Shown piece by piece: positions 24,735 to 33,006 of a stretch of DNA of 64,000 nt. Each line of letters opens with the position of its first letter. Position 1 is the first letter of the stretch. The notes under the pieces are model-generated. The model saw only the letters and a list, made by a program, of their open reading frames with translations, was not told the origin of the DNA and ran no database searches. Position numbers and translations under genes: made by a program. Source of the DNA: CALMEC01 sp031366605 (GTDB lineage: Bacteria > Actinomycetota > Thermoleophilia > Miltoncostaeales > Miltoncostaeaceae); contig JANLOO010000025.1 of NCBI GenBank assembly GCA_031366605.1, positions 6,633 through 70,632 of the forward strand, in the 5' to 3' direction.

Positions 24735-25484
24735 ATCGTCGACTCCCACACCCACCTGGCGTCGTGCGACAACCCGGCTGCGGACCTGGTCGAGGAGGCC
24801 GTCGAGGCCGGTGTCGAGCGGATCGTCACGATCGGTTGCGGCCGGGCGTCGAGTGAGCGGGCCATCGAGTTGGCCGACGAGTTCGAGCAGGTGTACGCGG
24901 CGATCGGGGTCCACCCTCACGATGCGGACAGCTTCACGCGCAAGGATCACGAGTGGATCGGTGAGTTCGCCCATCATCCCAAGGTCGTGGCGATCGGGGA
25001 GTGCGGTCTGGACTACTTTCGCGAGCACGCTCGGCCGGAAGCGCAGATGCGTGCGTTCGTCGCCCAGATCGGGTTGGCTCGCGAGCTCGGCATGCCGCTG
25101 GTCATCCACACCCGCGAGGCCGACGACGACACCATGACCGTCTTGGCCCGCGAGGCCGAGGGCACACCCGTGATCCTGCATTGCTTCAGCATGGTCACGC
25201 GCGTCGACGAGGTTGTGGAGCGCGGCTACTACACGAGCTTCGCCGGGCAGCTGACGTATCCCAACGCGACGGAGCTGCAGCGCGCAGCACGCGAGATCCC
25301 GCCGGAGCATTTGCTGGTCGAGACCGATGCGCCGTACCTGACGCCGGTGCCCCATCGCGGCAAGCCGAACCGACCTGCCCATGTGGCTCACACGCTGCGG
25401 TTCATGGCCGACTTGCGCGGCGAGGACCCCGAGGAGCTCGATGCCACCACCACCGCCAACGCCGCCCGCGTCTTCGGCTGGTAG
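24735..25484 (+). CDS. tatD: TatD-family metal-dependent hydrolase
   Basis: TIM-barrel DNase/hydrolase. Metal ligands appear in VDSHTHL, GECGLDYF, VIHTREADDD, ILHCFS and VETDAPYL. The family usually begins Met-x-(V/I)DSH, and here the codon at that place is ATC (24735), with GAGG about 10 nt upstream. No ATG, GTG or TTG lies between it and the metG stop; a CTG at 24726 overlapping that stop is the alternative. Either way the start is non-standard. 249 aa from ATC. The 3' end overlaps rsmA by 44 bp. Confidence 0.88.
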   Translation: MVDSHTHLASCDNPAADLVEEAVEAGVERIVTIGCGRASSERAIELADEFEQVYAAIGVHPHDADSFTRKDHEWIGEFAHHPKVVAIGECGLDYFREHARPEAQMRAFVAQIGLARELGMPLVIHTREADDDTMTVLAREAEGTPVILHCFSMVTRVDEVVERGYYTSFAGQLTYPNATELQRAAREIPPEHLLVETDAPYLTPVPHRGKPNRPAHVAHTLRFMADLRGEDPEELDATTTANAARVFGW

Positions 25485-26298
25485 CCGCCGGGTCGGGACC
25501 GCCCGCCTGCTTCAGGCGCATGGGCTGCGTCCTGATACCGACCTGGGGCAGCACTTCCTACTCGACGAGAACCTGGTGGACTTGGCGGTGCGCCAGGGCC
25601 GGGTCGGACCAGAGGATGTGGTGCTCGAGGTCGGGCCCGGCGTCGGCACGTTGACCAGGGCGCTCGCCCGAGCGGCCAGGTCAGTGCACGCAGTCGAGAT
25701 CGACCGGCGTCTCGAGCCGGTGTTGGCCGAGGTGCTCGAGGGCGTCACGAACGTGCAACTGCACTGGGCCGATGCATTGCGATTCGATCTGGAGGCCCTC
25801 GATCCGGCCCCGACGCGGATGGTGGCGAACCTGCCGTACTCCATCGCGACGCCGATCGTGTTGGAGTCGACGTGGCGCTTACCGCAGGTCGAGGTGTGGG
25901 CCATCATGGTGCAACGCGAGGTGGCCGACCGCTGGGCGGCGGCCCCCGGTTCGTCGACCTACGGCGGACCTTCGGTCCTGCTGCAGCTGGCTTGCCGGTC
26001 GTTCTTCATGCGCCCGGTCGGGACCGAGGTCTTCATCCCGCGCCCGCGCGTGCAGTCGGCGATCGTGGGCCTCGAGCGCATCGGGCCAGGCCCGTCGCCC
26101 GAAGTGCGCGCATTGGTGCACGCCGCATTTGCGCAGCGGCGAAAGACGCTGGTCAACGCCCTGGCGTCGGCGGGTGCTGAGAAGCCGGCGGTGATCGCCG
26201 CCCTCGAGGCCCGTGGGTTGTCACCGACTTCGCGTGCACAGGAACTCGCCCCACCGGTGTTCCCCGAGCTCGCCCGGGAGCTGGCATGGACCGCGTGA
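25441..26298 (+). CDS. rsmA: 16S rRNA (adenine-1518/1519-N6)-dimethyltransferase
   Basis: KsgA/RsmA enzyme that dimethylates two adjacent adenines near the 3' end of 16S rRNA. SAM-binding VLEVGPGVGTLTRALA, QHFLLDENL opening, catalytic NLPYSIATPIV, and the C-terminal FIPRPRVQSAIV. ATG 25441 lies inside the end of tatD and produces a Pro-rich N-terminal tail (MPPPPPTPPA); no later canonical start precedes the conserved region. Overlaps ispE by 13 bp. Confidence 0.93.
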   Translation: MPPPPPTPPASSAGSRRVGTARLLQAHGLRPDTDLGQHFLLDENLVDLAVRQGRVGPEDVVLEVGPGVGTLTRALARAARSVHAVEIDRRLEPVLAEVLEGVTNVQLHWADALRFDLEALDPAPTRMVANLPYSIATPIVLESTWRLPQVEVWAIMVQREVADRWAAAPGSSTYGGPSVLLQLACRSFFMRPVGTEVFIPRPRVQSAIVGLERIGPGPSPEVRALVHAAFAQRRKTLVNALASAGAEKPAVIAALEARGLSPTSRAQELAPPVFPELARELAWTA

Positions 26299-27119
26299 CG
26301 CTGACCGCACCCGCCAAGCTCAACCTGCGCCTGCTCGTCGGGCCGCTCCAGTCCGACGGTTATCACCCGATCCGTTCGCTGATGGTGGCGCTGGACGGTC
26401 TGGCGGACACGGTGACGCTGACCGTCGGGCCGGAGCGCGTCGTGCACTGCACGGGTCTCGCCAACGAGGCCAACCTGGCATGGCGCGCGTTGGATGCGCT
26501 TGAAACCGTGGTGGGTCGGCCTCTCCCGTGTGTCGTCGAGATCGACAAGCACATCCCGACGCAGGCCGGCCTGGGCGGCGGATCGAGCGATGCCGCTGCG
26601 ACGCTCGTCGGCGCCAACCGCCTGTTCGAGCTTGGCCTCCATGCGGGGGCGCTCGAAGTGGTCGCAGCCCGGGTCGGGTCGGATGTGCCGTTCTTCATCC
26701 GCGGTGGCGCCCAGTGGGCCGAGGGTCGCGGCGAGCGTCTGACCCCGGCCCCCATGCCGAGCTTCACGGCCGTGATCGTCACGCCCCCATTCGGCCTGTC
26801 GACCGCCGACGTCTACTGCGCGTTCGACAACCTACCGACTCCGGTACCGGATGACCGAACCCACCCCCCGGTGGCGATGCCGGCGCTCGCAACCTGGGTC
26901 CGCAACGACCTTCTGCAGGCCGCGGCGGGTCTCAGACCGGAACTCGAGGACGTCACAACCGACCTCCGCAGGTGTGGTGCGCGGTCAACGCTGCTGTGTG
27001 GGAGCGGGTCGGCCATTGCCGGACTGTTCGACGATGCGGTTGCTGCCCGCGTTGTTTGTGAGCAGCTGGACATCCCACCGCGTCGGGCATTCTTGGTCAC
27101 GCAGGGGCGAGATCGGTGA
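26286..27119 (+). CDS. ispE: 4-diphosphocytidyl-2-C-methyl-D-erythritol kinase
   Basis: GHMP kinase of the non-mevalonate (MEP) isoprenoid pathway. Substrate motif TAPAKLNLRLLVG near the start, ATP-binding loop QAGLGGGSSDAAA at about residues 93-105, and C-terminal LCGSGSAIAGLF. 277 aa, slightly short but complete. ATG 26286 overlaps rsmA. The order metG-tatD-rsmA-ispE is widespread in Actinomycetota. Confidence 0.92.
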   Translation: MDRVTLTAPAKLNLRLLVGPLQSDGYHPIRSLMVALDGLADTVTLTVGPERVVHCTGLANEANLAWRALDALETVVGRPLPCVVEIDKHIPTQAGLGGGSSDAAATLVGANRLFELGLHAGALEVVAARVGSDVPFFIRGGAQWAEGRGERLTPAPMPSFTAVIVTPPFGLSTADVYCAFDNLPTPVPDDRTHPPVAMPALATWVRNDLLQAAAGLRPELEDVTTDLRRCGARSTLLCGSGSAIAGLFDDAVAARVVCEQLDIPPRRAFLVTQGRDR

Positions 27120-27122
27120 GTA

Positions 27123-27164
27123 CTTCCGGACCCGCCTCGCGATGGTGTGAGTCGGGTCCGGAAG
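27123..27164. terminator. Terminator-like hairpin between ispE and the DUF839 gene
   Basis: Perfect 12-bp stem CTTCCGGACCCG / CGGGTCCGGAAG with an 18-nt loop, 4 nt after the ispE stop and 33 bp from the end of the convergent gene; probably serves both. Confidence 0.6.
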
Positions 27165-27196
27165 CGGTCCTGCGCACCGCTCAATCAGCGCGACGC

Positions 27197-28677
27197 TCAG
27201 TCCCTGTTCCAGCCGGTGATGTCGAGAATGACGCCCTTGTCCGTGATGTTGTGCTGGACGCTCACGTACAGATGCTTGCCGTCGTCGTTGAAGATCGGTC
27301 CGCTCCACTCGGCCCCTTCGGGGTGGGCGGCGGAGCCTGCGTCGTTGAGGGTCGCGACCTTGACGCATCCGTCGGACTGGTTGTCCACATCCGCACCGTC
27401 AGGGAGGCAGAGGAACATGTCGTTGTTCTTGCCGGGCGTGATGGATCCGCCGAAGCCGACGTCGCCATCCTCGGCGATCAGCCAGCGACCGGCCGCACCG
27501 GGTTGCGCCGCGATGTTGTCAGTCATCGCCATGTCGATGGAGCCATTGACGAGGTTCTGCACTTCGGGGACGGCCGTTCCGGCCAGGGACTCAGCGACGG
27601 TGCCATCGGTGATGCAGATGGTCTCGCCCCAGTAGCGGTCGGTGAACTCGTTGCCGGTGTTGTTGCCGCACACCTTGATGTTGCCGGCGGCGAAATCGCG
27701 TGGAGCGACCTCCAGGTCCTCCGGCCGGTAATAGCCGGTCAGCTTGTTCGTGACCGCAGCGGTGCGGAGCGCGACATTGGCGCACGGGGTGGCCGAACCG
27801 TCGGCGCAGATCGCAATCCACGCGCCCCGGCCGCTCTGGGTGCCCTGGCCGAAGTCAGTTGCCCCACCGTTGAGCCCCAGGCGAAGGCCGAGGACCTTGC
27901 CGGAGGCGAGCGGTGAGGCGGCGAGCATCGCGATCGGCGCACCACCCGCGAACGGGGTCGCCGGAACGAACTTGAAGTACGCGCCGCCCGCGTTGCCGTT
28001 GCCGGGACGGAGTTCGTCGCCGTAGTACATGACGCCGTTGGGAAGCAGGCCGTGGCCTTCGAACGACAGGCGGCCGAGGGCCGGGCGACGAATGAGGTTG
28101 GCCGAGCCGGTACCGCCGGAGAACACGCCGGTCGTACGGTCGAGGGTGACGCCGGTCGTGGCGAGCGGGTCCGTCACCTCGTAGGTTTGGCCGCCGGAGC
28201 CGGCCTCTTCGCTGAAGAGGATCGTGCCCCAGGCGGTGCGGCGGACTCCGTCGCAGGCCGTGGTGCCGGTCAGGATGGTCTCGACGGAGCCGTCAGCGAT
28301 CGATATGCGCTGCACGCCGGGGCTCGTCGTGCCCTGCTCGTTGCAGGCGATGAGGTGGGTCGGCTTGGTGCCGTCGGGCCACAACGCCATCTGGTCGACG
28401 TTCGCTGCGGCAACGCCTGCGGTCACGACGCGCGCCTTCAAACCCTTGGCGAGCGTGACGAGCTTCCCGGGGAGGCCTGGGCGGTTGCAAGGTCGATCGA
28501 CGTCAGCGACGAGCCGCCCAGCGGCTTGGCGATGCCGAACAAATCCTCGGACGCGCCGGCGAGCCTCGCCTCGCGGGAGACGCCCCAGTCGTCGGCGATC
28601 ACGCCAGATGCCGTCACGGCTCCGACGGCGAGTACTCCGAGAACGGCTGCGAGGCCGGTTCTCTTGCGGTTCTTCAT
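27197..28677 (-). pseudogene. Secreted PhoX-like (DUF839) protein, interrupted by a frameshift
   Basis: Reads as one secreted protein of about 490 aa in two frames. The first frame (28677 down to about 28480) encodes a signal peptide MKNRKRTGLAAVLGVLAVGA and mature start to SLTSIDLATAQA, then stops at 28438. The -1 frame carries the rest: GKLVTLAKGLKARVV, the DUF839/PhoX-type WGTILFSEEAGSGGQTYEV and GRLSFEGHGLLPNGVMYYGDE, to the end at 27197. The switch lies in or near a C/G run around 28468-28480. It could be a real disabling deletion, a base-call error, or recoding. GGAGAG precedes ATG 28677. PhoX relatives are calcium/iron phosphatases; this function is inferred. Confidence 0.7.
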
Positions 28678-28830
28678 CGACGTTCTCTCCTTGGTCGGGT
28701 GAATGCGCCGCGAGTATGCGGGGTGTGCGCCCACGTTTGGGCCGCCGCTTCCGCACCGACCCAGGATCGATTCCACTTGTTCTCACGCCTCGCGGACCCG
28801 AAGAAAATGATGCGGAACGGCGGTCGGCGC

Positions 28831-28836
28831 TACACT
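28831..28836 (+). promoter_or_regulatory. -10 element of a leaderless gene
   Basis: TACACT lies 8 nt before the GTG at 28845; the same hexamer and nearly the same spacing as at 16654. Confidence 0.45.
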
Positions 28837-28844
28837 CGGAAGCA

Positions 28845-29219
28845 GTGGAGCATCCGGTCATCACGCTTGACGGTCCGTCCCAGCCGCCCGGCCGGCCGCA
28901 ACGATCATGGATCCATTCGCGGCGGTTTGTGGTTGCGGGCGGGCTCGCGGTGGCCGAGGTCATCGCGTACCTGGTTTTGGACCCGTCGCGCTGGCTCGGG
29001 ATCGTCGTCGTCGGGGCGTTGCTCGCTGGGTGCATCGCGCTCTCCGGGCGCCTCAAACCGGGATTCGGGCGTGACGTGGTGCTGATCGCCGCGCTCGCCC
29101 AGGCGATGCTCATTGCGCTGCCGATCATGCTCGGGTTCGTTCAGCTCGTGCTCGCCACATTCGTGGTGTTCTTGCTCATCGCGGTGTTCGTCACCATCGG
29201 GCTGCGGTTTCGCCGCTGA
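28845..29219 (+). CDS. Small membrane protein of unknown function
   Basis: 124 residues: a polar Pro-rich N-terminus (about 30 residues), then three or four hydrophobic helices (VVAGGLAVAEVIAYLVL, LGIVVVGALLAGCIAL, DVVLIAALAQAMLIALPIML, and VVFLLIAVFVTIGL) ending in RFRR. No family recognised. GTG 28845 with a -10 box 8 nt upstream. The subtilase gene begins 5 bp after its stop, suggesting joint expression. Confidence 0.6.
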   Translation: MEHPVITLDGPSQPPGRPQRSWIHSRRFVVAGGLAVAEVIAYLVLDPSRWLGIVVVGALLAGCIALSGRLKPGFGRDVVLIAALAQAMLIALPIMLGFVQLVLATFVVFLLIAVFVTIGLRFRR

Positions 29220-29224
29220 TCGCA

Positions 29225-30718
29225 GTGCCGCCCGCGGTCCAGCCGCCGCCACCTGTGCACGCGCTCGTCACCCTCGCCCCGGGAGCTGACCCGGGTGTTC
29301 TCGGACCTGTTCGCGAGCTGCTGTTTGCGGGAGGAGCCACCTGGCTCGTGACGTTGCACCGCGACGAGCACGTCGCCGACCTGCGTGCCCGGAGGGGCGT
29401 CGTCGCCGTGGAGTCGGACCGCGCACGTCGACGGCTCGGGAGCAACGACCCGATGCTCCCGGCGCAAACCCACTTGGCACAGATCCATTGGACGCCGCAA
29501 CGCGGAGTGCGACGGCCGTTGGTCGCAGTGCTCGACACCGGGGCCGATGGACGGTCTCCCGACCTGCGCGGCGCGATCCGTTTCGACCTGGCCCGGTCCT
29601 TCGTGGATGACGCACCCTTGACGGATCACTCCGGCCACGGAACGCATGTCGCGGGACTCATCGCGGCAACGACCGGCAACGGGATCGGCGTTGCCGGAGT
29701 CGCGAACGCCCGCCTGATGATCGTCAAGATCGCTGATTCCCAGGGCCGGGCGAGCACGTCCACGTTGGTGCGCGGAATCCGCGCGGCCGTGGCCGCCGGC
29801 GCCAAGATCATCAACGTGTCGTTCGGTGGCACCGGGTTCTCGCCGCTCGAGCAGAACGCGATCCTGGACGCCCGCCGGGCAGGGGTGCTGGTCATCGCAG
29901 CGGCGGGAAACAGCGGACAGGCCGGAAACGCAGCCGCCTACCCTGGTGCCTATCGTCATGTACTGACCGTCGCAGCGACGCGCATGGACGGTCAGGCCAT
30001 CGTCGAGTCGACTCGAGGCGCGCAGGTCGGGCTGGCGGCACCGGGCAACCGCATCCTGTCGACCGCGCCGCACGGAGGGTTTGCGCGTCGCACGGGGACA
30101 TCGATGGCGACCGCGATCGTGTCGGGCGCAGCCGCTCGCCTGCTGGCACGCCGGCCCACGCTCGACGTCTCGCAACTGCGTTCGATCCTCATCTCAAGTG
30201 CCGTTGACATCGGTACGCCTGGGCGCGATGACGCGACCGGCTGGGGGCGTGTCGATCTGGCCGCCGCCCTGGCGACGGCTCCGCCGGTCAAGGACGGCCC
30301 CGAGCCCAACGACGACGCGGTGCAAGCACAGCGCTGGCCCGAGCTGCTACCGGGGCCGACGGCGGGCGAGACCGCCGTCGACGCAACGCTCGAGCAGTAC
30401 GCCGACGGCAAGGACGACTACCGCGTCAGGATGGCGGTGGGAGACACCCTGCAGATCGACGTCACCGGCAGCGGAGGGTCGGATCTGGACCTGGTCGTCT
30501 GGCGCCCGGAGGCACCCGCATTCGTGAGCGGTCCGGAGTACGCACGTGACTGGCTGGCAGCGGCCGCGCTCGGGCCGGGCACGACCGAGACGTTGCGGTA
30601 CACCGCCACTGAGGGGGGTGTGCATTCGGTCGAGGTGCAGGCGGCAGCAGGACGTGGCGCGTACCACGTGACCATCCGCCGCATCGCGGCCGCGCCTCCG
30701 CCACCGCCGGCCCCGTAA
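29225..30718 (+). CDS. Subtilisin-like serine protease (S8 family)
   Basis: 497-residue S8 protease. A propeptide-like segment at about 10-70 (inhibitor I9 type pattern VHALVTLAPGADP, then GVVAVESD) precedes the catalytic domain, with the triad Asp in AVLDTGADG, His in SGHGTHVAGL and Ser in RTGTSMATAIVSG; the oxyanion Asn is in AAAGNSGQ. A C-terminal beta-domain (pre-peptidase type, about 365-485) ends in a Pro run. No signal peptide is visible from GTG 29225, odd for this class; the true start or export route is unclear. Follows the membrane-protein stop by 5 bp. Confidence 0.87.
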   Translation: MPPAVQPPPPVHALVTLAPGADPGVLGPVRELLFAGGATWLVTLHRDEHVADLRARRGVVAVESDRARRRLGSNDPMLPAQTHLAQIHWTPQRGVRRPLVAVLDTGADGRSPDLRGAIRFDLARSFVDDAPLTDHSGHGTHVAGLIAATTGNGIGVAGVANARLMIVKIADSQGRASTSTLVRGIRAAVAAGAKIINVSFGGTGFSPLEQNAILDARRAGVLVIAAAGNSGQAGNAAAYPGAYRHVLTVAATRMDGQAIVESTRGAQVGLAAPGNRILSTAPHGGFARRTGTSMATAIVSGAAARLLARRPTLDVSQLRSILISSAVDIGTPGRDDATGWGRVDLAAALATAPPVKDGPEPNDDAVQAQRWPELLPGPTAGETAVDATLEQYADGKDDYRVRMAVGDTLQIDVTGSGGSDLDLVVWRPEAPAFVSGPEYARDWLAAAALGPGTTETLRYTATEGGVHSVEVQAAAGRGAYHVTIRRIAAAPPPPPAP

Positions 30719-30719
30719 G

Positions 30720-30822
30720 GGGCCCACGCAGGAATGACTGCTGTGCCGGAGCGCGACGGTTTGCAGCCGTCGGTTCGCGACGGGACTTTCGGACGGGTGT
30801 CCACTCGTTCTTGCGCGGGCCC
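30720..30822. repeat. Inverted-repeat element E1 (shares its core with 50817-50974)
   Basis: Bounded by GGGCCCACGCA (30720-30730) and TGCGCGGGCCC (30812-30822), complementary except one position that is a G-U pair in the minus-strand RNA. Inside are GGAATGACTGCTGTG (30731-30745), identical to the complement of 50950-50964, and a hairpin CGACGG-TTTGCAG-CCGTCG (30754-30772) whose core also recurs at 50845-50858 and 19015-19031. Starts 2 bp after the subtilase stop and ends about 90 bp before ppk. Nature unknown. Confidence 0.6.
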
Positions 30823-30898
30823 TGACGTCGTATTGCGGCGTTGGTGCAAGCGCCGTTGCGAACTGGTGACAACCGGATGCCGATCGGCATTCGTGCGG

Positions 30899-30904
30899 CA
30901 CAAT
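30899..30904 (+). promoter_or_regulatory. Possible -10 element of ppk
   Basis: CACAAT lies 8 nt before the preferred ppk ATG (30913), consistent with leaderless transcription; no -35 seen. Confidence 0.3.
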
Positions 30905-30912
30905 TGATCGAG

Positions 30913-33003
30913 ATGGAAGCGACACCGCCACGACGCCGCACCCGCACGGCCCAACACGTGCCGTTGGACGACCCGGCGCTCTACATCAACCGGGAACTCT
31001 CGTGGCTGGATTTCAACGCTCGTGTGCTCGCGCTGGCAGGCGATCCTGAGCAACCGCTTCTGGAGCGGTGCAAGTTCCTGGCAATCGCGTCGAGCAACTT
31101 GGACGAGTTCTTCATGGTGCGGGTGGCCGGCCATCAGGACGCGCTTGAGGCAGGCCGCCCCTCCTCCGCTCCTGATGGTCTGGGACGCGACGAGCTCCTG
31201 ACGCGGATCGCGGAACGCACGACCAGCCTGGTCGCCGAGCAGGGCAGGTTGTGGAAGACCGAGATCCGTCCAGCGCTGACGCATGCGGGCGTGGCGATTA
31301 TGGCCCTGAGCGACCTGGACACCCGCGCCGCCAAGCGTGTCGCCGCAATTTTCGAGCGGGAGATCTACCCGGTCCTGACACCGTTGGCCCCTGGATCGGG
31401 GCAGCCGTTTCCGTACATCTCCGGGCTTTCACTCAGTCTGGGCGCCTACGTTCGGGAGCCCGCCGGTGGCGAGACCCGGCTTGCCCGTGTCAAGTTGACC
31501 CCCGGCCTGTCGCGATTCACCGAAGTGCCCGGAGGATTGGTGCCGACCGAGCAGATCGTCCGGGCGAATCTGGAGCGCATTTTTCCGGGAATGGAGGTGG
31601 TCGACTCCGTGCTGTTCCGTGTCACCCGAGACGCCGACTTTGCGATCTCGGACGAAGCGGACGATTTGTTGGGAGCGGTCGAGGCCCAACTCCGTCGTCG
31701 GCGCTTTGGCGACATCGTGCGCCTCGAAGTCGAAAACAGCGCCCACAAGTCCGTGGTGGCGGAACTGCGCGACACACTCGGCCTGGCGCAGCGCGATGTC
31801 TATCGTGTCTCCGGGTTGCTCGACCTGACCTGCCTGTGGCAGCTCATGGACGTGGATCGCCCTGACCTGCGCGACGTGCCCTGGGAGCCGCGCGTGCATC
31901 CGCGGTTGCGGTCGGAGGATGGCGAGCAGGTGGACATGTTCGCGATCATCCGCCAGGGCGATCTGTTGATCCATCACCCGTTCGATGACTTCGAGACCAG
32001 CGTCGCACGCTTTGTCGAGCAGGCGGCGATCGACCCGGATGTCGTGGCGATTCGGCAAACCTTGTACCGAACGAGTGGTGAGAGCCCGATCGTTCCGGCG
32101 TTGATGCATGCGGCTGAGCTTGGCAAGCAGACCGTGTGCCTGGTGGAACTGCAAGCGCGATTTGACGAGGAGCGCAACATCCAATGGGCGCGTGCCTTGG
32201 AGCGCGCCGGTGTGCATGTCGTCTACGGAAGCGTCGGGCGCAAGATCCACGCCAAGCTCGCGCTCGTCGTGCGCCGTGAGGGCAAGCGGTTGGCGCGGTA
32301 CGTGCACATCGGCACCGGCAACTACCACCCCGCCACCGCGCGCCTGTACACCGACCTGGGGCTCTTCACGTGTCGCGACGACATCACCGAGGATGTCGCT
32401 GACCTGTTCAACTACCTGACGGGATTCTCGCGTCCGCCCGCGTTCCGCAAGGTGCTCGTCGCCCCGGATGGGGCGCGGTCCGGGCTCATCGCGCAGATCG
32501 AACAGGTGGTCAAGAAGCACCGTGCCGGCGTCCCCGGTCGCATCGTCTGGAAGCTCAACGCCATCATCGATCGCCAGATCATCCAGGCGCTCTGTGCCGC
32601 CTCGCAAGCGGGTGTTCCGGTCGACCTGCTCGTGCGGGGCGTCTGCGGGCTGCGTCCGGGCGTTCCAGGTATCAGCGATGCGATCCATGTGCGTTCGGTG
32701 GTGGGCAGATTCCTCGAGCACTCGCGAATCTTCGCGTTCACGAGCGGGGCGGAGACGCGCTACTTCATCGGCTCAGCCGACATGATGGGTCGCAACCTCG
32801 ATGCCCGGGTCGAGCTGTTGGTACCGGTCGAGGATCAGGTCGCCAAAGAGGAGATCTCGGCAATCCTGGTCGCAGCGCTCGCTGACAACGATTTGGCCTG
32901 GTCGCTCAGCCCCGACGGGACCTGGCACCGGGTCGTGGGTCCCATGGACGCCGCGCCCCGAAACAGTCAGGACGAACTGATGGAGCGCAGCGCCGCTCGC
33001 TGA
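30913..33003 (+). CDS. ppk1: Polyphosphate kinase
   Basis: Makes inorganic polyphosphate from ATP gamma-phosphate. Family stretches in order: YINRELSWLDFNARVL (about 24-39), FLAIASSNLDEFFMVR, VSGLLDLTCLW, DLLIHHPFDDF, then the phospholipase-D-like catalytic halves with KIHAKLALVVR and YVHIGTGNYHPATARLYTD containing the phosphorylated His, and RIFAFTSGAETRYFIGSADMM with the second His-bearing region altered to Thr/Ser context as in many PPK1. 696 aa from ATG 30913; an ATG at 30877 is possible. Relevant to the pst and CHAD genes in this window. Confidence 0.93.
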   Translation: MEATPPRRRTRTAQHVPLDDPALYINRELSWLDFNARVLALAGDPEQPLLERCKFLAIASSNLDEFFMVRVAGHQDALEAGRPSSAPDGLGRDELLTRIAERTTSLVAEQGRLWKTEIRPALTHAGVAIMALSDLDTRAAKRVAAIFEREIYPVLTPLAPGSGQPFPYISGLSLSLGAYVREPAGGETRLARVKLTPGLSRFTEVPGGLVPTEQIVRANLERIFPGMEVVDSVLFRVTRDADFAISDEADDLLGAVEAQLRRRRFGDIVRLEVENSAHKSVVAELRDTLGLAQRDVYRVSGLLDLTCLWQLMDVDRPDLRDVPWEPRVHPRLRSEDGEQVDMFAIIRQGDLLIHHPFDDFETSVARFVEQAAIDPDVVAIRQTLYRTSGESPIVPALMHAAELGKQTVCLVELQARFDEERNIQWARALERAGVHVVYGSVGRKIHAKLALVVRREGKRLARYVHIGTGNYHPATARLYTDLGLFTCRDDITEDVADLFNYLTGFSRPPAFRKVLVAPDGARSGLIAQIEQVVKKHRAGVPGRIVWKLNAIIDRQIIQALCAASQAGVPVDLLVRGVCGLRPGVPGISDAIHVRSVVGRFLEHSRIFAFTSGAETRYFIGSADMMGRNLDARVELLVPVEDQVAKEEISAILVAALADNDLAWSLSPDGTWHRVVGPMDAAPRNSQDELMERSAAR

Positions 33004-33006
33004 CCG

